From Chloroflexota bacterium (lineage in GTDB: Bacteria; Chloroflexota; Dormibacteria; Dormibacterales; Dormibacteraceae), in the NCBI GenBank assembly GCA_005880525.1, contig VBFW01000055.1:1-6000 (forward strand): DNA of 6,000 nt. The letters run 5' to 3'. This document shows, one piece after another, positions 4,780 through 6,000 of this stretch. Each line of letters starts with the position of its first letter. Position 1 is the first letter of the stretch. Under the pieces are notes generated by a model. The model did no database searches. It had not been told where the DNA came from and saw only the letters and a program-made list of their open reading frames with translations. A program made the translations under genes and the position numbers.

Positions 4780-6000
4780 AGCGCTGGGCGGCCCGCCGCT
4801 GGCGGCGCCTCGCGTTCGCCGGAGCCGCCGGTGCCGGAATCGGTTGTTTTCTCGCATGGGCGGCCAACTGGTTCGTGTTCATCAGCGGCAACCTGCAGGG
4901 TCCTGACTTCTTCTCGTTCTACGCAGCCGCCGAGATCTTCGTCAAGCAGGGCCCGTCGAGCGTGTACGACATCCTCACTCAGAAGCAGTACGAGATCGCG
5001 ATCACGCAACGTCCGGCGGATTCGTTCATCGTGCTGCCTTACTTTCATCCGCCGTTCTACACGCTGCTCATCGCGCCGCTCGCGTTCCTGAGCTACCGCG
5101 CCGCCTACTACGCGATGACCGCGTTCAATGTCGCGCTGCTCATCGCGCTCGCGGTGATCCTGGTCCGTGGCAGCCTGCGGGTGCATGGGCGCGCGGTGAT
5201 CGTCGCCGTGTCGCTCATCGCCGGTTTCCTCCCGGTATTCGTGACGATCCTCCAGGGTCAGTCCGACCTCGTGGTGCTCGTGCCACTCGCCGGCGCGTAC
5301 ATGGCGTGGTCGCGCGGACGTGCCGGGTGGGCCGGCGTGCTCAGCGCGCTCGCTTTTTCCAAGCCGCAGCTGCTGCTTCTCATCCCGATTCTGTTCATCA
5401 CCCGGCGTTCATGGCGTGCCATGGCCGGATTCGCGGGGACTGTGCTGGGCCTGGCAGTCGTGTCCATCGCAGGCTTCGGTTTGAACCCGGTGCTCGAATA
5501 CGTGAGCTCGGTCGGCTCGTGGGCGATCGGCGGGCAGCTGCCGACTCACGGCCAGGCCGTCTACACGGACACAGCCGTCTACTCGCTGCGCCACATCCTC
5601 GAGATCCTGCCCGGAGGCGGAAAGGTGATCGCCTTCGCGATCCTGGTCGGGCTCCTGGCGCTGGTGGCGGTCTCCTTGAGCTGGCGGCCGGACAAGCCGC
5701 GCCTGGACTTCGCACTGGCGGTGGCCGCCTCGTTGGTGCTCAGCCCGCACCAGAACGTGCACGACCTGGCGCTGCTCGTGATTCCCGGATTCGCGCTGGC
5801 CGACCTGGCGCTGAGCGGCCGCCTGAGGTGGCCAGGCATGGCGGGGCTGGTGCTCGGGCTGGCCTACGCCGCCATCAACCTGAGTCTTGCCACCAGCCTC
5901 TGGGCTGCAGCCGGCGGCGCTCTCGCGATCGCCGCGTTCTTGACCCTGGAGCGGATGGCGGTCCGCCCTGACCCCGTGGCGCTGACCGAGCAGCGCTGGC
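4776..6000 (+). CDS. GT87/DUF2029-type membrane glycosyltransferase (partial, runs off the right edge)
   Basis: The frame from ATG 4776 stays open to the window end (408 codons, no stop). It encodes a basic start (MKRWAARRWRRLAF), a first helix at ~12-36, and about nine or ten further hydrophobic segments. GT87 features seen in order: an extracytoplasmic loop with GPDFFSFYAAAEIF (D44 is the likely catalytic acidic residue) and VYD (63-65); YFHPPFYTLLIAPLAFL (89-105), the counterpart of the family's Y-P-P block; LQGQSDLVVL (159-168); LSALAFSKPQLLLL (189-202); and SPHQNVHDLALLVIP (323-337), the family's S-P-H...D block. Family members, including mycobacterial PimE, use polyprenyl-phosphate mannose or similar donors to glycosylate lipids or polysaccharides on the outer face of the membrane; donor and acceptor here are inferred only by family. 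Typical length is 400-450 aa, so most of the protein is present. It overlaps the phosphoesterase stop by 4 nt (ATGA), with a weak AGG shortly before the start. Confidence 0.85.
   Translation, partial: MKRWAARRWRRLAFAGAAGAGIGCFLAWAANWFVFISGNLQGPDFFSFYAAAEIFVKQGPSSVYDILTQKQYEIAITQRPADSFIVLPYFHPPFYTLLIAPLAFLSYRAAYYAMTAFNVALLIALAVILVRGSLRVHGRAVIVAVSLIAGFLPVFVTILQGQSDLVVLVPLAGAYMAWSRGRAGWAGVLSALAFSKPQLLLLIPILFITRRSWRAMAGFAGTVLGLAVVSIAGFGLNPVLEYVSSVGSWAIGGQLPTHGQAVYTDTAVYSLRHILEILPGGGKVIAFAILVGLLALVAVSLSWRPDKPRLDFALAVAASLVLSPHQNVHDLALLVIPGFALADLALSGRLRWPGMAGLVLGLAYAAINLSLATSLWAAAGGALAIAAFLTLERMAVRPDPVALTEQRW

Noticed and set aside
5306..5971. 221-codon + strand frame inside the glycosyltransferase region
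   Set aside because: Arg/Gly/Ala-rich alternate-frame translation; the frame from 4776 holds the GT87 motifs across the same bases.
1..6000. CRISPR array, tRNA, rRNA, insertion sequence or phage genes
   Set aside because: No regularly spaced repeats, cloverleaf-like sequence, transposase motifs or phage-like genes were seen on either strand.

Overview
The window is about 63-65% GC by eye and reads as a chromosomal segment from a free-living, high-GC bacterium. Strong G/C at third codon positions, TTG and GTG starts, weak Shine-Dalgarno (SD) sequences and membrane-rich gene content suggest Actinomycetota, Chloroflexota or Dormibacterota-like soil lineages. No marker gene is present, so this placement is a weak inference. 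All four clear genes lie on the + strand. There are no rRNA or tRNA genes, CRISPR arrays, insertion sequences or phage genes that I can recognise.

Positions 1-288 form a non-coding or debris region. An open frame enters from the left edge, weakly resembles the start of a Calx-beta repeat and stops at 115. It is followed by a 23-codon ORF (131-202) behind a near-perfect ribosome binding site, then a GC-rich terminator-like hairpin (216-232). A -10-like hexamer (276-281) sits 7 nt ahead of the next gene.

Positions 289-2856 encode the most notable feature: one uninterrupted 855-residue protein. It joins a ~7-helix N-terminal membrane sensor, a short coiled-coil-like linker, an intact HD-GYP cyclic-di-GMP phosphodiesterase domain, and a complete ~12-helix major facilitator superfamily (MFS) transporter. 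A second GC-rich hairpin spans its stop codon.

Positions 2927-6000 hold a tightly packed three-gene operon: an AI-2E/UPF0118-family membrane protein, a calcineurin-like metallophosphoesterase, and a GT87/DUF2029-type polyprenol-phosphate-dependent glycosyltransferase that runs off the right edge. Both junctions are 4-nt stop/start overlaps (GTGA and ATGA), which implies co-transcription and translational coupling. The set suggests envelope physiology (membrane transport, phosphoester hydrolysis, glycolipid or polysaccharide mannosylation), but a shared pathway cannot be shown from sequence alone.
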